A stretch of DNA of 64,000 nucleotides from Fibrivirga algicola (lineage in GTDB: Bacteria > Bacteroidota > Bacteroidia > Cytophagales > Spirosomataceae). The stretch lies in NCBI RefSeq assembly GCF_011742925.1, contig NZ_WAEL01000011.1, positions 161,955 through 225,954 on the forward strand, written 5' to 3'. A program made the translations under genes and the position numbers. The notes below the pieces were generated by a model. The model was given only the letters and a program-made list of their open reading frames with translations. It did no database searches and was not told the DNA's origin. Shown here piece after piece: positions 34,361-45,152 of the stretch (its first letter is position 1; each line of letters starts with the position of its first letter).

Positions 34361-34804
34361 CTACGCTTCAGCTTCTTCAGTGATCGTGATCGACTGAATT
34401 TTGTCGCCCTGCTTAATCTGATCGACCAGATCAATGCCGTCGGTTACTTTACCGAATACGGTATGATTCCGGTCAAGGTGAGCCGTGTTTTGACGGTTAT
34501 GGCAAATGAAGAACTGCGAACCACCGGTGTTACGGCCACGGTGCGCCATGCTCAACACGCCACGGTCGTGGTACTGGTTGTCGCCATTCAGTTCGCAGGG
34601 AATGCTGTAGCCGGGGCCACCAGCACCAGTGCCGGTTGGGTCACCGCCCTGGATCATGAAGTTAGGGATCACCCGGTGGAATACGACGCCGTCGTAGAAG
34701 CCAGATTTAGCCAGTTTCACAAAGTTGGCAACCGTACCCGGTGCGTCTTTCTCGAAAAATTCGATCGTCATTGTACCACGATCGGTGTTCATTAGAGCTT
34801 TCAT
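34361..34804 (-). CDS. Cyclophilin-type peptidyl-prolyl isomerase
   Basis: 147 aa. It carries the cyclophilin core with FHRVIPNFMIQGGDPTGTGAGGPGY, LSMAHRGRNTGGSQFFI and HTVFGKVTDGIDLVD. The catalytic Arg is in FHRVI. No signal peptide is present, so it is cytoplasmic and assists folding through proline isomerisation. A large inverted repeat fills the gap upstream to the ABC-F gene, and a strong terminator follows. Confidence 0.95.
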   Translation of the reverse strand: MKALMNTDRGTMTIEFFEKDAPGTVANFVKLAKSGFYDGVVFHRVIPNFMIQGGDPTGTGAGGPGYSIPCELNGDNQYHDRGVLSMAHRGRNTGGSQFFICHNRQNTAHLDRNHTVFGKVTDGIDLVDQIKQGDKIQSITITEEAEA

Positions 34805-34814
34805 TGGAAAATCA

Positions 34815-34914
34815 GGTTTGTGGTTTGTCAGTTGGAGTTTGATGTTGCGCTGCTACTCCAGAATACAGTGAATTAGCAACGCAACATCAAACCCCAACCG
34901 ACAAACCACAAACC
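34815..34914. repeat. Inverted repeat at the cyclophilin start (copy C)
   Basis: The arms 34815-34853 and 34876-34914 pair at 36 of 39 positions, and the three differences are transitions. Blocks include GGTTTGTGGTTTGTC and TTTGATGTTGCG. It begins 10 bp before the cyclophilin start codon. Confidence 0.9.
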
Positions 34915-34923
34915 ATTTTTAGT

Positions 34924-36582
<1,659 letters not shown>

Positions 36583-36590
36583 TTAAGCCG

Positions 36591-36598
36591 CAAAGGTA
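36591..36598 (-). promoter_or_regulatory. -7 promoter box of the ABC-F gene
   Basis: TACCTTTG on the minus strand matches TAnnTTTG and lies 30 bp before the start codon. No clear -33 TTG was found. Confidence 0.5.
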
Positions 36599-36639
36599 CG
36601 AATTTTTGGTGGGATTAGCAGGTACGAGTCGCCCTGTAC

Positions 36640-36689
36640 CACGGACTTCAGTCCGTTTTACTCTACTAAATAGACTGAAATCCGTCGTG
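36640..36689. repeat. ACGGACTTCAGTCCGT-type intergenic hairpin
   Basis: The arm CACGGACTTCAGTC (36640-36653) pairs with 36673-36689 (GACTGAAATCCGTCGTG), with a small bulge. The type is a common intergenic repeat in this phylum. It sits just after the symporter stop. Confidence 0.6.
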
Positions 36690-36693
36690 TAGC

Positions 36694-37947
36694 CTACTCG
36701 GTATCCAGCACAGGTACGTGGTTCAGGTCAAGTTCGCCTTCCCACTTGGCTACTACCGTGGTGGCTACGGCATTACCCATTACCGACGTTGCCGAGCGGC
36801 CCATGTCGAGGAAGGGGTCGATGCCCAGAATGAGCGCCAGCCCTTCGACGGGCAGGTTGAATTGGGCCAGCGTACCGGCAATGACGACCAGCGAGGCACG
36901 GGGAACACCGGCGATGCCTTTCGAGGTGATCATCAGCGTCAGCAGCATAAAAATCTGCTGATTGAGCGTCAGCGGTATGCCGTACGCCTGCGCAATGAAA
37001 CCCGTGGCAAAGGTCATGTACATCATCGACCCGTCGAGATTAAAGGAATAGCCCAGCGGCAACACAAAGCCAATGATGCGGTTCGAGATACCGAAATTCT
37101 CCAGCACCTTGATCTGTTGCGGCAATGATGCCTCCGACGAAGCCGTACTGAAGGAAAGCAGGAGCGGCGCTTTCATGGCTTTCAGCAGGCGGAAGAACGG
37201 AATTTTCATTACCGTACAAATGGCGAGCAGCACTACGAAGATGAAGAATAGTAGCCCTCCGTAGAAACACACCAGCAGATAGGCATACGACGCCAGAATG
37301 CTCAGTCCCTTCGACGCCACTACCGCTGCCATAGCACCCAATACAGCGAATGGGGCCAGTTGCATCACGTACCCAACCATCTTGAAAACCAATTCGCTCA
37401 GGGCGTCCAGCGCCTTGGTGATCGACTTGCCTTTGTCGCCAATAGCACCCAGGGCTACACCGAAGAACAGCGAAAACACCACAATTTGCAGAATCTCGTT
37501 CTCGGCCAGTGCCCGGAATGCCGAGTCGGGGAAGATGTGGAGGATAAACTCTTCGATCGAATTCAGCTTCTTGCCCTCGACGCCAATCGACGTACCTGCG
37601 GCCGGACGTGGCCAGCTCTGAATGCTACCGGGCTTGGTTACGTTAACGACCAGCAACCCAATGATAAGCGAGAGGATGGTGGCGAAATAGAAATACCCAA
37701 GTGTTTTGATCCCGATTCGACCCACTACTTTAAAATCGCCTAGTTTGGCAATGCCGACGACCAGTGTCGAGAAAACGAGCGGGCCTATAATCATCTTGAT
37801 CAGCTTCAGGAACACTTTGCTCACTACCTGAAATTTCTGACCGATAGCTTCGGCGGTAGCGACATCGTAACTGCTGTGTAAAATCTGACCAATCAGAACG
37901 CCCAGCACAAAGCCAATGACGATTTTAGTTGTAATGTTTAGTTTCAT
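36694..37947 (-). CDS. Dicarboxylate/amino acid:cation symporter (DAACS)
   Basis: 417 aa and 8-9 membrane segments. The family's re-entrant loop and binding motifs are present: FSTASSEASLPQQIKVLENFG (serine-rich hairpin), GYSFNLDGSMMYM (NLDG cation site), TSKGIAGVPRASLVV and LILGIDPFLDMGRSATSVMGN. It takes up glutamate, aspartate or C4-dicarboxylates with H+ or Na+. Length is normal. It is an isolated gene with a -7 box 47 bp upstream. Confidence 0.93.
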   Translation of the reverse strand: MKLNITTKIVIGFVLGVLIGQILHSSYDVATAEAIGQKFQVVSKVFLKLIKMIIGPLVFSTLVVGIAKLGDFKVVGRIGIKTLGYFYFATILSLIIGLLVVNVTKPGSIQSWPRPAAGTSIGVEGKKLNSIEEFILHIFPDSAFRALAENEILQIVVFSLFFGVALGAIGDKGKSITKALDALSELVFKMVGYVMQLAPFAVLGAMAAVVASKGLSILASYAYLLVCFYGGLLFFIFVVLLAICTVMKIPFFRLLKAMKAPLLLSFSTASSEASLPQQIKVLENFGISNRIIGFVLPLGYSFNLDGSMMYMTFATGFIAQAYGIPLTLNQQIFMLLTLMITSKGIAGVPRASLVVIAGTLAQFNLPVEGLALILGIDPFLDMGRSATSVMGNAVATTVVAKWEGELDLNHVPVLDTE

Positions 37948-37993
37948 GAGAAGTGCAAAAAATCAACTGGGTTGTGGTGGGTCTTAGTGAGGG

Positions 37994-38001
37994 CAAAGAT
38001 A
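37994..38001 (-). promoter_or_regulatory. -7 promoter box of the symporter gene
   Basis: TATCTTTG on the minus strand matches TAnnTTTG, 47 bp upstream of the start. Confidence 0.5.
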
Positions 38002-38069
38002 CCGGGTCCGTTTAGCGGCATAGTCCCGCAGCTTTAAATTTCAGTCTTCCCGGCCAGATTACAAAATCG

Positions 38070-39353
38070 CTACTCTAACGCCTGGTACACCGCTACTCTG
38101 AATTTACGGACAAAATCGCCGTACTGCGCATAGGGGTGTATGTTGGTATAGACCAGCATTATCAGGTTTTCGGCCGGATCAATCGTGTACTCTGAACAGT
38201 ACATGCCGCCCCAGGTAAACGAGCCCGGCGTAGCCTGATCGCCGTAGTGGCTGTTTGTCGTGATCAACTGAAAACCAAGGCCGTATTTATCCTGCCGGTC
38301 CCACACGTTGGCCTCACCGATCTGATTCCGCAGCATCAGATCGACGGTCTTTCGGGCCAGAATACGCTTTCCGTTAAACGTACCTCCGTTTAGCAGTAAC
38401 TGGCAGAATTTGGCGTAGTCCTCAACCGTGCCAACCAGCCCGGCTCCACCTGAAAAATACGTCTTGGCACCCAGCACGGCAAAGGTGCGATACGTATCGT
38501 TGGCATTAACCTTGAGCGGCTCGCCGGCATTCTTGGTGTACAGCTCCACCAATCGCCCTGCCTGACCGGGTGGCAGGTAAAAGTGGGTGTCGTTCATGCC
38601 CAGTGGATCGAGTACGCGTTTGCGCATAGCCACCTCGAGCGATTCTCCGGAAAGGATTTCGACCAGCCGCCCGATAACATCCGTACTCAGGCCGTAGGTA
38701 AATCCATCACCGGGGTCTTTCAATAGTGGGCGCTTTGCCAGTTTATTCACCACATCTTCCAGTTTATCAGGCTCCTTCGACCCAAAAAATGGAATTTTAA
38801 ACTCGGGACGCTGGTCGAGCGGGTGTTCGTAGGGAATACCCGCATTGTGCGAGAGCAACTGCCTTATCGTGATTTCTGACTTGGCCGGACGAGTTTGGTA
38901 CGCGCCTTTTACCGGGTCATTTTTGAGGTAGCTAACCAGCACCACCGGATTTTTAAACGCTGGGATGTACTTCGAGATCGGCTCATCGAGCATGAATTTC
39001 CCTTCTTCAAACAGGGTCATCAGCGTGGTAGTGGTGATGGCCTTCGTCTGCGAGGCAATGCGGTAAATGTCGGATGTACGGGCGGGCGTTTTCGCGGCGA
39101 GATTGCTGTAGCCGTACGCCTTATGCAACACAATTTCTCCGTTACGCGCCACTAGTGCAACGGCATTGGGAGCAAGGCCCTGATCGACAAACCCCTGTAA
39201 CAGCGCGTCGACCCGCTTTAGCCGCTCGGGCGAGAACCCCTGCTCAACCGGATTGGTGCTAACCGTGAACTGGTTGGGTGTAGACGATGCCGAAGGAACT
39301 CGCTGAGCCAGCAATGAGGTAGCGAACAGACAGAGATAAAGCGTTTTTTGCAT
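38070..39353 (-). CDS. Secreted serine hydrolase (class C beta-lactamase-like)
   Basis: About 427 aa. The start at 39353 (MQKTLYLCLFATSLLAQ) gives a clear signal peptide. The nucleophile motif S-x-x-K appears as IASQTKAITT, the Tyr motif as YGLS, and the third motif region lies near GSFTWGGMYCSEYTID. Such proteins include esterases, D-peptidases and true AmpC enzymes; most in this phylum are not resistance genes. An inverted repeat separates it from GNAT upstream. Confidence 0.88.
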   Translation of the reverse strand: MQKTLYLCLFATSLLAQRVPSASSTPNQFTVSTNPVEQGFSPERLKRVDALLQGFVDQGLAPNAVALVARNGEIVLHKAYGYSNLAAKTPARTSDIYRIASQTKAITTTTLMTLFEEGKFMLDEPISKYIPAFKNPVVLVSYLKNDPVKGAYQTRPAKSEITIRQLLSHNAGIPYEHPLDQRPEFKIPFFGSKEPDKLEDVVNKLAKRPLLKDPGDGFTYGLSTDVIGRLVEILSGESLEVAMRKRVLDPLGMNDTHFYLPPGQAGRLVELYTKNAGEPLKVNANDTYRTFAVLGAKTYFSGGAGLVGTVEDYAKFCQLLLNGGTFNGKRILARKTVDLMLRNQIGEANVWDRQDKYGLGFQLITTNSHYGDQATPGSFTWGGMYCSEYTIDPAENLIMLVYTNIHPYAQYGDFVRKFRVAVYQALE

Positions 39354-39362
39354 GTACGAAAA

Positions 39363-39431
39363 GTCAGTCAATTAGCGCAACTCCGCTAACCAAGGCTGAC
39401 AGCATAAATAGGCAAGTGCCAATTGACTGAC
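39363..39431. repeat. Inverted repeat before the serine hydrolase
   Basis: GTCAGTCAATT (39363-39373) pairs perfectly with AATTGACTGAC (39421-39431). The outer arm begins 10 bp from the hydrolase start codon. Confidence 0.65.
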
Positions 39432-39446
39432 GACAATGACGACTGA

Positions 39447-40010
39447 CTAGATTAAAAAATCCCACACCACCACCTCCCAGGTTTCATTGGCGGTAGGCTC
39501 ATGGAAAGAATGAACAGACTTGAATCCTACCCGCTGATGCGCCCGCAGTGAACGGGTATTGCGCGCGGAGATATCGGTGATGAACAGGCGGTAGCGATCC
39601 TGGTACAACTCTTTATGGTGTGCATAGAGCTTATCGAACAGGCCTTGCCCCCGGTAGCGCGCATCGACACACACTTGCCCTACCACATAATATGGGTAGT
39701 GGGCCAGCAGTTTCCCCTCATAAGGCAGGGTATCGATCAGCTCAAACAGAGCAGCAAGCTCAGGTACGTCGGCGCGCACCTCGGGCACCGTTGTAATGGC
39801 GTAGGCAACTACCTCGTCTCCGTCTTTGGCTATCACGGTTGGGGCAGCGTCATGCATTTTCTTCATCTGCTCGAACGTGTAAACAAGCGTTACGAACCCC
39901 TGCTTCTGCTGTTGTTCGGGTGTGAGGTTACGTACTTGGTTGCGTTGTTGCAGCGCCAGTAGCCCCCGCAGATCGTCGTCGGTTTGGGTGGTAGTAATCG
40001 TGACAGGCAT
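39447..40010 (-). CDS. GNAT family N-acetyltransferase
   Basis: About 187 aa. ATG at 40010 (MPVTITTTQTDDDLR) avoids an upstream extension that runs into the inverted repeat. Acetyl-CoA-binding motif A reads VGQVCVDARYRGQGLFDKLY, followed by ITDISARNTRSLRAHQRVGF, typical of GNAT enzymes. The substrate is unknown. It lies downstream of the epimerase on the same strand, across a 123-bp gap filled by a large inverted repeat. Confidence 0.85.
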   Translation of the reverse strand: MPVTITTTQTDDDLRGLLALQQRNQVRNLTPEQQQKQGFVTLVYTFEQMKKMHDAAPTVIAKDGDEVVAYAITTVPEVRADVPELAALFELIDTLPYEGKLLAHYPYYVVGQVCVDARYRGQGLFDKLYAHHKELYQDRYRLFITDISARNTRSLRAHQRVGFKSVHSFHEPTANETWEVVVWDFLI

Positions 40011-40030
40011 ATGGTGGATGTGGTAGATGT

Positions 40031-40128
40031 AGTATCGAAGCGGAACGGTGTCCGGTTTCAGCTTGGAAGTTAATGAATGAGACACCATTTGCCGAAGCTG
40101 AGGCCGGACGCTGCTCCGCTTCGGTACT
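40031..40128. repeat. Inverted repeat at the GNAT start
   Basis: The arms 40031-40066 and 40092-40128 pair over about 36 bp with roughly six differences, mostly transitions. Blocks include CGAAGCGGA, GTCCGG and TCAGCTT. It spans nearly the whole gap between the epimerase stop and the GNAT start. Confidence 0.85.
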
Positions 40129-40133
40129 GAGCG

Positions 40134-41234
40134 CTATGCCAACCGAATAGATGCGCAGGTTGCCAGAAATACGGGGTCAACTTCGGCACCAATGCCAGGT
40201 ACGTCGGGAAGCGAAATGAGGTAGCCATCGTAGGTGATACCATCCAGCACCGGGTCTTCGGCATGCTCGAAACAGGCATCTAAGTCGCAGAAACGAATAT
40301 TCTGGCGGGCCGACGCAAAGTGCGCGTTAGCCGTCAGGGCGAGCCGTGACTCCGACATGCAACCAATCATACAGGCCATACCAGCTGCCTCGGCAATGGC
40401 GTTGATCTTCAGCGCTTCGTACAAACCGCCGCTTTTCGAGAGCTTGAGGTTCAGGTAATCCACCGCCTCGTCGCGTACCAGCCGAATGGCATCGGTCGCG
40501 TCAAACACCGATTCATCGGCCATGATGGGCACATTCGTTTGCTGGCGCAGGAGGCGCAAACCGGGTACGTTCGTCTTTGCGATGGGCTGCTCGCAGTATT
40601 GTACGTTCCAGTCGCCAATACGGGCAAGCACAGCGCGAGCAGTGGGTACGTCCCACCCCTGATTAGCGTCCAGGCGAATGGGCGTTTCGTAGCGGATCAC
40701 CTGCCGAATCATGGCCAGCCGGTCGAGGTCGGCCTGGGCCGTAGTGCCTACTTTTACCTTGATTGCCTCTCCCCCATTTGCCTCGATACGCCGGGCGTCT
40801 TCGGCCATGCGTTCGGGGTCGTTCAGGTAGATAGTTTCGTCGGTTACCAAAGTCCGTTTCTCACCGCCCAAAAACTGGTAGAGGGGCATATCGGCGGCTT
40901 TGGCAGCCAGGTCATACAGGGCCATATCGAACGCCGAGCGGGTAGTTGGGTGGCCGGGCAGGTACCGCAAAATAGCTTGCAGACAACTTTCAATAGCCAA
41001 TGGGTCACGGCCGATCAACAGGCGAGCCATGTCCTGCGCCGCCGCCATGCCCGATGCCTGCGTTTCGCCCACGATCATCCAGAACGGTGACCCTTCGCCC
41101 CAGCCCGTCAGTCCGGTATCCGTGTCAAGCTGGACCAGGATATTACGGGCCGCATCGATGGTGCCCAGCGAAATAGCAATGGGTGCCTTCAGCGCAATGT
41201 TATAGTGGTAGAGCGTTACGCCAGTGATTTTCAT
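40134..41234 (-). CDS. Enolase-superfamily dipeptide epimerase-like enzyme
   Basis: About 366 aa from the ATG at 41234 (MKITGVTLYHYNI). It belongs to the muconate-lactonizing subgroup: catalytic Lys in AIKVKVG, metal ligands in RLDANQGWD, YCEQPI and MADESV, and the second Lys in LNLKLSKSGG. This arrangement fits L-Ala-D/L-Glu-type dipeptide epimerases, which recycle murein peptides, but the specificity residues cannot be judged here. The longer frame upstream to 41378 lacks family similarity. Confidence 0.87.
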   Translation of the reverse strand: MKITGVTLYHYNIALKAPIAISLGTIDAARNILVQLDTDTGLTGWGEGSPFWMIVGETQASGMAAAQDMARLLIGRDPLAIESCLQAILRYLPGHPTTRSAFDMALYDLAAKAADMPLYQFLGGEKRTLVTDETIYLNDPERMAEDARRIEANGGEAIKVKVGTTAQADLDRLAMIRQVIRYETPIRLDANQGWDVPTARAVLARIGDWNVQYCEQPIAKTNVPGLRLLRQQTNVPIMADESVFDATDAIRLVRDEAVDYLNLKLSKSGGLYEALKINAIAEAAGMACMIGCMSESRLALTANAHFASARQNIRFCDLDACFEHAEDPVLDGITYDGYLISLPDVPGIGAEVDPVFLATCASIRLA

Positions 41235-41469
41235 TGGCGCAAAATACGCACGAACAATGAACGGTATGTCAAGCGCTTTAAAGTCTGTCTTAGCAAACGA
41301 GTAAAACAACGACGGCACTAGTTGACTTTCTACAATTGACGTACGTTTAAGCCGAATGGAGGAACTCAACCGCCGCACTACTAAGTGGTCCCATTATGCT
41401 GAACAGTTCATTTGATAACCAGTTCTGAAACGATACGGTTTACTTTCCACCTATACCCGTTTACCAGCT

Positions 41470-42675
41470 ATGGCCCCACCCCAAGCCAAGAAAGTACTTA
41501 TTTCAGGAGCTAGTATTGCAGGCCCTACACTGGCCTTCTGGCTGGCTAAATATGGCTTCGAGGTCACCGTTATTGAACGTTCGAATTTCCTGCGCCTGGG
41601 CGGCCAGAACATCGATGTCAACGGACCAGCTCAGCGAATTGCGCAGAAAATGGGGATTGAAGCCGCGATTCGGGCGGCCAATACAGGTGAGGTTGGGTTG
41701 CAGTTTATTGGCCAGACTAATCAGGTAGCTGCTGCCTTTCCCAAAGAAAGCTCGATGAGTGGAACCCAGGAGTTGGAAATTCTGCGGGGCGACCTGGTCA
41801 GCATTCTGTACGAGGCGACAAAGGAGGCAGTAACTTATCGGTTCGGTGACTCAATCACGGGTCTGGAGCAGCACCCCGAGGATGTTGCCGTGACCTTTTC
41901 GAGCGGAAAAACGGAGCGTTTTCAGTTTGTTATCGCAGCCGACGGTGTCCGATCGAGTACCCGCCGACTGGTGTTTGGCGAGGAACCCCTGTTCAACTAC
42001 CTGGGGCTGTACACCGCTTACCTGACCATTCCCAGGAAGGAATCAGACAATAACTGGTGGCGCTGGTATACGGCCGTTGACCGTCGGATCGTTATGCTCC
42101 GCCCCGACAATCAGGGTACCATACGCGCATCAGTTGCTTTTATGGAACCTGGCGAAGCATATGAGAAGCTGTCGCCCGCCGAGCAGAAAAGCGTATTGAA
42201 AACCAAACTGGCCGGTGCGGGTTGGGAAGCGGACCGGATCAGCAACGCCATTGATGACACCCAGGATGTGTACTTCGACAAAATTGGGCAGATAAAAGCG
42301 CCTCGATGGTCAGTTGGTCGGGTAGCGATGATTGGCGACGCGGCCTACTGCCCCACTCCGCTGACCGGCAAAGGCACTACCCTGGCCATGGTTGGCGCCT
42401 ACCTACTAGCCGGGGAGTTGGCCAGCCACGAACGCCATCAGGATGCCTTTGCCGCTTACGAAAAACGTATGCGGCCGTACGTCGAGGCCGTTCAGAAATT
42501 ACCGCCGGGTGTGCCTGGGCTGGTCTACCCAAGTACGAAGTTAGGCGTGTCCGTTCTGAACACGGTAGCTGGGGTTGTCGCCAGCAAGCCGGTCCAGAAA
42601 CTGGTTAGCCTGTTTAGTTCTAAGCCCAAAGCCGAGCAAAAGGATGATGACATTGCTCTTCCCGAGTACGCCTAA
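41470..42675 (+). CDS. FAD-dependent monooxygenase
   Basis: 401 aa. The N-terminal dinucleotide fold is VLISGASIAGPTLAFWLAKYGFEVTVIER, the second FAD motif is the GD motif VAMIGDAAYCPTPLTGKGTTLAM, and FVIAADGVRSSTRRLV is the DG motif. It belongs to the PHBH/TetX-like class A flavoprotein hydroxylases. The substrate is unknown; TetX-like proteins are similar, but a resistance function cannot be claimed. It is a lone gene, convergent with the oxidoreductase downstream. Confidence 0.9.
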   Translation: MAPPQAKKVLISGASIAGPTLAFWLAKYGFEVTVIERSNFLRLGGQNIDVNGPAQRIAQKMGIEAAIRAANTGEVGLQFIGQTNQVAAAFPKESSMSGTQELEILRGDLVSILYEATKEAVTYRFGDSITGLEQHPEDVAVTFSSGKTERFQFVIAADGVRSSTRRLVFGEEPLFNYLGLYTAYLTIPRKESDNNWWRWYTAVDRRIVMLRPDNQGTIRASVAFMEPGEAYEKLSPAEQKSVLKTKLAGAGWEADRISNAIDDTQDVYFDKIGQIKAPRWSVGRVAMIGDAAYCPTPLTGKGTTLAMVGAYLLAGELASHERHQDAFAAYEKRMRPYVEAVQKLPPGVPGLVYPSTKLGVSVLNTVAGVVASKPVQKLVSLFSSKPKAEQKDDDIALPEYA

Positions 42676-42732
42676 GGCAGGTCGCCGCCACTGGATTTTC
42701 GGGCACTTACCCTATCAAAATCAGCACTACGA

Positions 42733-45030
42733 CTACTCGTTTGTCGGCGTTATCGTGACCACAATTGATTTGGATATAGGCGTATTGCTTTTTTCTGCCA
42801 TCTGATCGATGGGCACGAGCACATTGGTTTCCGGATAATAAGCGGCTACGCAGCCACGGGGAATGTCGTAGGGCACCACAATGAAACGATGGGCGGTGCG
42901 GGTCATGCCATCATACGTGCTGTGCATATCAACCACCTGTTTTTCCTGTAAACCCAGATTGGCGATGTCGTCGGCATGCATAAAGACCACCCGGCGTTCA
43001 TTGTAGACACCCCGGTAGCGATCGTCATTCGCATAAACGGTTGTGTTGAACTGATCCTGACTGCGAATGGTCATCAACAGCAGGTTACCCGTTTGTAGCT
43101 CATGACGCGTGGGTACGTTGACCGTAAACTGCGCTTTCCCGTCACTGGTTTTGGCGAAGTCCCGTTGGCGGGGGCCGTTGGGAATGTAAAATCCGCCCGG
43201 CTTGCGCACCTTCTCGTTGTAGCTCTCAAACCCGTCGACGGTTTTAGCGATGAGTTCGCGGATCCGGTCATAATCGGCCGTCAGACTATCCCAATCTACG
43301 GTCGACCTCCCGTTCAGCGTGGCTTTAGCCAGCCCAGCCACAATGGCCACCTCGCTTTTCAGATGGGGGGAAACCGCCTCCACTACCCCGTGCGACTGTG
43401 CCACTACGCCGGTGGTGCTTTCGCAACTAACAAATTGCGGCCCGGTTGCCTGCACATCCTGATCGGTACGACCCAGACAGGGTAGAATCAGCGCAGTTTC
43501 GCCGTGAATCAGGTGGCTCCGGTTCAGTTTGGTCGATACGTGCACGGTCAGTTTGCACCGCCGAAGTGCCTCACCCGTGTAATTCGTATCGGATACGGCC
43601 ATCGCGAAATTGCCACCCAGTCCGAAGAAGACTTTGGCTTTCCCTTCATGCATGGCCTTCACTGCGGCCACGGCATCGTAGCCATGCTCGTGAGGCGGGG
43701 TAAACTTGAATTCCTTTTCCAGTGCTGCCAGCAGTTCGGGTTTCGGTTTTTCATACACACCCATCGTTCGGTCACCCTGCACGTTGCTGTGTCCGCGAAT
43801 GGGGCTGGCTCCTCCCCCTTTGATGCCGATACTCCCTTTCAGCAACAGCAGATTAATGAGCTCACTGATGGTGGCAACGCCGTTTTTATGCTGCGTCAAC
43901 CCCATTGCCCAAATGATTACCAGTTTGGGCGTGTATTTGAACAGATCGACGGCTTCCTGAATCTGAGCCACCGTTAGCCCACACTGAGCGGCCAGATCAT
44001 TGAGATCGAAATGGTCAAGACTTTTTACAAAGTCCTCATAGCCCGATGTGTACGTGTCAATGAAGTGCTTATCGAGCACCTTTCCCGGCGCCTTTTTCTC
44101 TTCTTCGAGCAACAGCTTACACATAGCCTTCAGCAGCGCCAGATCGGAGTTGATACGTACCTGCAGAAATACGTCGGTCAGTTTTTCGCCGCCCAACAGC
44201 ATATCGCGCGGACTTTGCGGGTATTTGAACGCCAGCAGTCCTGCTTCGTGCAACGGATTGACGGCGATGATCTTCCCGCCGTTGCGCTTCATCTTCTCCA
44301 TCGGCGTCAGCATTCGGGGAGCCGTCGTACCCGGATTCTGCCCCATAATCATCACTACGTCGGCGGCTTCGTAATCCTCGTATGTCACCGTTGCTTTCCC
44401 CAATCCTAGCGTCTCCGTCAAGGCAACGGTGGTCGATTCATGGCACATGTTGGAACAGTCGGGCATATTATTGGTCCCGAACATCTTCACAAAGAGCTGG
44501 TAGAGGTAAGCGGCTTCGTTGCTGGTTCGGCCCGAGGTGTAGAAAATGGCCTCGTTCGGTGAGTCGAGCGCGTTGAGTTGATCGGCAATGAGCTGAAAGG
44601 CGTCGGGCCACTCGATCGGTACGTAGTGGGTGGCTCCGGGCCTTAGAATCATGGGCTGGGTCAATCGGCCCTGCTGCCCTAGCCAGAGGTCGCTTTTTTC
44701 CAGCAGGTCAGCCACCGAGTACCGCTGAAACAGCACGGGCGAAGCTGTATGTTTGGTCATGACCTCATCGGCTACCGCTTTGGCCCCGCTCTCGCAATAC
44801 TCAGCAATAGCCGAGCGCTTCCCATCAGGGTCAGGCCAGGCGCAGGAAGGGCAATCGAACCCGTCTTTCTGATTCAGATTGACAAGGGCCTTCCAGCCAC
44901 GACCAACGCCCGTGCCGCGCAACACATGCTCAAACGATTTGGCAATGGCCGTCATACCGGCCGCTTCTGTTTTGGGTTTGCCTAGTTCCAGATCACCAGT
45001 AAATTCTTCCGGTGGGGTATTCTGATTCAT
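42733..45030 (-). CDS. FdhF/YdeP-family molybdopterin oxidoreductase
   Basis: About 765 aa from the ATG at 45030 (MNQNTPPEEF). It has molybdopterin-binding blocks (IFYTSGRTSNEAAYLYQLF, MIMGQNPGTTAPRM, INLLLLKGSIGIKGGGASPIRGHSNVQGDRTMG) and a C-terminal MoCo domain (LLMTIRSQDQFNTTVY). DCSNMCHESTT holds the Cys near the metal. Only two Cys occur near the N-terminus (FDCPSCAW), so a full 4Fe-4S motif is absent, as in the YdeP group. The true substrate is unknown. The catalase-like gene lies just upstream on the same strand. Confidence 0.87.
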   Translation of the reverse strand: MNQNTPPEEFTGDLELGKPKTEAAGMTAIAKSFEHVLRGTGVGRGWKALVNLNQKDGFDCPSCAWPDPDGKRSAIAEYCESGAKAVADEVMTKHTASPVLFQRYSVADLLEKSDLWLGQQGRLTQPMILRPGATHYVPIEWPDAFQLIADQLNALDSPNEAIFYTSGRTSNEAAYLYQLFVKMFGTNNMPDCSNMCHESTTVALTETLGLGKATVTYEDYEAADVVMIMGQNPGTTAPRMLTPMEKMKRNGGKIIAVNPLHEAGLLAFKYPQSPRDMLLGGEKLTDVFLQVRINSDLALLKAMCKLLLEEEKKAPGKVLDKHFIDTYTSGYEDFVKSLDHFDLNDLAAQCGLTVAQIQEAVDLFKYTPKLVIIWAMGLTQHKNGVATISELINLLLLKGSIGIKGGGASPIRGHSNVQGDRTMGVYEKPKPELLAALEKEFKFTPPHEHGYDAVAAVKAMHEGKAKVFFGLGGNFAMAVSDTNYTGEALRRCKLTVHVSTKLNRSHLIHGETALILPCLGRTDQDVQATGPQFVSCESTTGVVAQSHGVVEAVSPHLKSEVAIVAGLAKATLNGRSTVDWDSLTADYDRIRELIAKTVDGFESYNEKVRKPGGFYIPNGPRQRDFAKTSDGKAQFTVNVPTRHELQTGNLLLMTIRSQDQFNTTVYANDDRYRGVYNERRVVFMHADDIANLGLQEKQVVDMHSTYDGMTRTAHRFIVVPYDIPRGCVAAYYPETNVLVPIDQMAEKSNTPISKSIVVTITPTNE

Positions 45031-45071
45031 ACGTTTGTTACGAAAAATGGTGATCGTCGGGCAGACACGCA

Positions 45072-45111
45072 CAACCGCCAGAGGGTCACTAAAAGAAACT
45101 TCTGGCGGTTG
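45072..45111. repeat. Inverted repeat upstream of the oxidoreductase
   Basis: CAACCGCCAGA (45072-45082) pairs perfectly with TCTGGCGGTTG (45101-45111), loop 18 nt. It lies between the catalase-like and oxidoreductase genes, 42 bp before the latter's start. Confidence 0.65.
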
Positions 45112-45152
45112 ACCTTCTGTAGAACGTCCTACACTGAGTGAGCACACTGATC

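Noticed and set aside
38070..39353. Beta-lactamase resistance gene
   Set aside because: The SxxK and Tyr motifs also fit secreted esterases and peptidases, and no AmpR-type regulator or mobile context is present.
41470..42675. Tetracycline-inactivating TetX
   Set aside because: It shares only the general class A flavoprotein motifs; nothing seen separates it from many unrelated monooxygenases.
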